Notes under the pieces: model-generated
Database searches by the model: none
Seen by the model: the letters and a program-made list of their open reading frames with translations, nothing else
Told to the model about the DNA's origin: nothing
Position numbers and translations under genes: made by a program
Shown here: piece by piece, positions 62,114 to 64,000 of the stretch
Position numbering within the stretch: position 1 is the first letter of the stretch
How the letters are laid out: each line of letters opens with the position of its first letter
NCBI RefSeq assembly: GCF_900117415.1
Contig: NZ_FPEI01000006.1
Coordinates: 2,108,001-2,172,000 of the forward strand
Direction: 5' to 3'
From: Hyphomicrobium sp. CS1BSMeth3
GTDB lineage: Bacteria > Pseudomonadota > Alphaproteobacteria > Rhizobiales > Hyphomicrobiaceae
Length of the DNA: 64,000 nt

Positions 62114-62132
62114 TTGTCTAGGTACCAGACAA
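62114..62132. promoter_or_regulatory. Inverted repeat operator between racemase-like and UTRA GntR genes
   Basis: TTGTCT (62114-62119) and AGACAA (62127-62132) flank seven bases (AGGTACC) that include the palindrome GGTACC. It sits 35 bases ahead of the GntR start and 78 bases from the divergent racemase-like gene, a good location for regulator binding. Confidence 0.5.
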
Positions 62133-62166
62133 AATATGTCTATCAGGCATACGACAGAGACACAGC

Positions 62167-62994
62167 TTGCCACACCGCTTTCTGAACCCATTTCCGAAGT
62201 ACCTGCAGATCAGGGAAATCCTGCGCAAACGTCTAGAGCGCAGCGAGGTGGGTGATCGACTCCCGACGGAGCATTCGCTCTGCGGGGAGTTCGGCGTCAG
62301 CAGAGAAACAGTGCGCGACGCTCTGCGAGGCCTTGAGGAAGACGGATATGTGAGCCGACGGCGCGGGCATGGAACTTCCGTCGTGAAAGTTCCGCGCCCC
62401 CGCACGGAGCATCGCCTGACGGGTCTGACGGAAGACTTCAGCGCACTCAAGCTCGACACGGAAGCCCGCGTCATCAAGCGGGAGGTGGAGCTGCCGCCGC
62501 CACTCGTCGCCGAGTTGATGGCGTCGTTGCCGGACGAAACCGTCTATGTCATCGAGCGCCTGCGGTTCTTTTCCCGCGATCACTTCGCGCATCATGCAGC
62601 GTATATGCCGATCGATGTCGGCGCCCAACTGGCGCGCCTCGATCTCTCGCACACCTCCATCATGCATGAGCTTCGCGAAACGCTAGCTTACGAGATCTGG
62701 GAAGATCAGCAGAGGATCGAGGCGACCGTCGCCGACAGCGACATGGCCAAACTTCTGCGCATTGATGTCGGCGCACCGCTCCTGTGCATCACGCGGCATT
62801 TCCTCGAAGGCAACAGCAACCGCACCATCGTCGTCTTCCGTTCGCACTATCGCGCAGACCGCTACTACTACACGGTCAAGACCTCGCAAGACATGCGCGA
62901 GGAGAAGTCGCGGACAGGAAAGCGGAGCGCGAAGAAAGCGACGCGTTCGCGCGCGCGTGCCAAGGGATCATCCAGAACGGGCGCAGCAAAATGA
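62167..62994 (+). CDS. GntR-family regulator with UTRA domain (HutC-like)
   Basis: The 275-residue protein (start probably TTG 62167) has a GntR winged helix (PFPKYLQIREILRKRLERSEVGDRLPTEHSLCGEFGVSRETVRDALRGLEEDGYV, in parts) and a UTRA effector domain with VYVIERLRFF and LLRIDVGAPLLCITRHFLE (in part). A Lys/Arg-rich tail (KKATRSRARAKGSSR) is unusual. It is divergent from the racemase-like gene and upstream of an opine dehydrogenase remnant; it may control both. Confidence 0.86.
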   Translation: MPHRFLNPFPKYLQIREILRKRLERSEVGDRLPTEHSLCGEFGVSRETVRDALRGLEEDGYVSRRRGHGTSVVKVPRPRTEHRLTGLTEDFSALKLDTEARVIKREVELPPPLVAELMASLPDETVYVIERLRFFSRDHFAHHAAYMPIDVGAQLARLDLSHTSIMHELRETLAYEIWEDQQRIEATVADSDMAKLLRIDVGAPLLCITRHFLEGNSNRTIVVFRSHYRADRYYYTVKTSQDMREEKSRTGKRSAKKATRSRARAKGSSRTGAAK

Positions 62995-63028
62995 CAACTC
63001 TTGATCGGCACGATAGCGGAGGCCGGCC

Positions 63029-64000
63029 ATGAAGATTGGCATACTCGGTGCCGGAAATGTCGCTCTTGCGAATGCCGCGTGGCTCGCGAGTAAAGGCCAT
63101 GACATTCATCTTTGGACGGCGCTGGATGGTGAGCGTCAAGCGCTTGCTGACGGCACGCTCTCGATAGAAGGCCTGATCAACGCCAAGGCGAAGATCAAGA
63201 TCGCGTCGGACGTTTCCTCCGTCATTGCCGACGCCGAACTCGTGATGATTGCAGCACCCGCTTTTGCCCACGACACCCTTATGTCCGCGGCCTCGCCCGT
63301 ATCTCACGAACGATCACGTCGTTATGGTGCATCCGGTGACGGGGCTCAGCTCGTTGCTGCTCTCGCGCATGACGGCCAAGCGTAACGTGGCGCCGCTGAT
63401 CATCGATGCGTCCACGAGCCTCTTCACGGCGCGCAAGGCCGGACCGGCGACAGTCCGCATCTTAAAGATCAAGGATGTCATCGACATCGCCGCCATCCCG
63501 GCACGACGCGGTGCCGAGGCCATGATGCGCATGAGCGCGATCTACGGAGACCGCTTTCGGCTCGAGCCCAACGCGCTTGCCGTATCGCTCAACAATCACA
63601 ATCCCGTTTATCACGTCCCCCCGCTGCTCTGTAATCTGAGCCGAGCCGAGCGGCAGGAGAGCTGGATGATCTGGGAGTGCATCACGCCCGGCGTCGCGAA
63701 GCTCGTGAAGCTCGCCGATGATGAGCGCCTCCTCGTCGTCCGGCACTACGGCACGACAGAGATCTCCGTCGCCGACTATTTCCGCCAGGCCCACGGCGCA
63801 GAAGGGGACGATCTGCCGGCCATATTCGCGTCCGTTGCGAAGAAGCTCAAGGGCCCCATCGGGCCGCAGGCCTTCGACCACCGTTTCATCACCGAGGACG
63901 TGCCCTACGCGCTCGTATTCTTCGACGCTCTGGCACAAGCGGCCGGCATCGAGATGCCGATCACGCGCAATCTGATCGAGCTGACGTCGGCGCTCTACGA
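63029..64000 (+). pseudogene. NAD(P)-dependent opine (octopine/nopaline) dehydrogenase, frameshifted and cut by the window end
   Basis: The N-terminal frame (MKIGILGAGNVALANAAWLASKGHDI, in part; Rossmann motif GAGNVA) stays open to about 63298. The reading then shifts by one base at CGCCCGTATCTC. In the next frame the translation continues without a stop to the window end (YLTNDHVVMVHPVTGL, NNHNPVYHVPPLLCN, ESWMIWECITPGVAKL), matching the C-terminal domain of octopine/nopaline dehydrogenases. A one-base insertion, a sequencing error, or programmed frameshift could explain it. The GGAGG ribosome site before ATG 63029 is good. Confidence 0.8.

Noticed and set aside
63300-64000. Programmed frameshift in the opine dehydrogenase as a firm claim
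   Set aside because: The junction has no long slippery run or obvious stimulatory structure, so mutation or sequencing error is more likely.
1-64000. CRISPR arrays, tRNA/rRNA genes, intact insertion sequences or prophage
   Set aside because: No regularly spaced repeats, conserved RNA cores, transposase genes or phage structural genes were recognised; only one integrase fragment was seen.

Overview
The window is high-GC DNA, densely packed with short intergenic gaps and many 1-4 base gene overlaps. It reads as a chromosomal stretch from an alphaproteobacterium, most likely in the Hyphomicrobiales. The evidence is the aerobic-type late cobalamin genes, the abundance of Pot-type and polar amino-acid ABC importers, paired LysR/GntR/IclR regulators, and opine-oxidase-like enzymes. 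No rRNA, tRNA, CRISPR array or intact insertion sequence was seen. The species cannot be named from the sequence.

Layout. (1) 1-10.6 kb: a cobalamin island. A B12 riboswitch with a downstream terminator precedes a BtuB-type receptor, a TonB protein, and then cobT, cobC, cobS and a small membrane protein; a DUF1289 protein, cobD, cbiB and cobP follow. (2) 10.8-13.9 kb: a DUF4336 protein and a divergent MocR regulator/DMT exporter pair. (3) 13.9-21 kb: an IclR regulator divergent from hydantoinase/oxoprolinase A and B subunits, a D-glutamate-cyclase-type protein and a class III aminotransferase. (4) 21-28.8 kb: a three-part opine-oxidase/D-hydroxyproline-dehydrogenase-like complex, DadA-like oxidase, tautomerase and polar amino-acid ABC importer, with a divergent LysR. 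(5) 28.8-35.3 kb: a mixed region with GNAT, a MapI/ParD-like overlapping pair, a dead integrase remnant, a two-repeat secreted protein, a secreted HExxH protein, an M23 peptidase and an MFS carrier. (6) 35.4-45 kb: a long operon with a Pot-type importer, flavin monooxygenase, SDR, M20 hydrolase and PuuE-like deacetylase. (7) 45.1-51.7 kb: a GntR regulator with a perfect palindromic operator, an ornithine-cyclodeaminase-family enzyme, a second Pot-type importer and a haloacid dehalogenase. (8) 51.9-59.9 kb: an SHMT-fold enzyme lacking canonical catalytic residues, a class V and a dialkylglycine-decarboxylase-like class III PLP enzyme, and an amino-acid importer under a LysR. (9) 60-64 kb: a 2-hydroxyacid dehydrogenase, an alanine-racemase-like protein, a UTRA GntR regulator and an opine dehydrogenase broken by a frameshift and cut by the window end.

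Apart from the cobalamin genes, the window is mainly a scavenging region. It has four binding-protein-dependent importers, each packed with PLP, FAD or flavin enzymes that suit unusual amino acids, D-amino acids, opines or cyclic amides. The least ordinary systems are the SHMT-like/DGD-like cluster, the oxoprolinase/D-glutamate-cyclase operon, and the methionine aminopeptidase coupled to a ParD-like protein. Their substrates are inferred from family and context, not shown.
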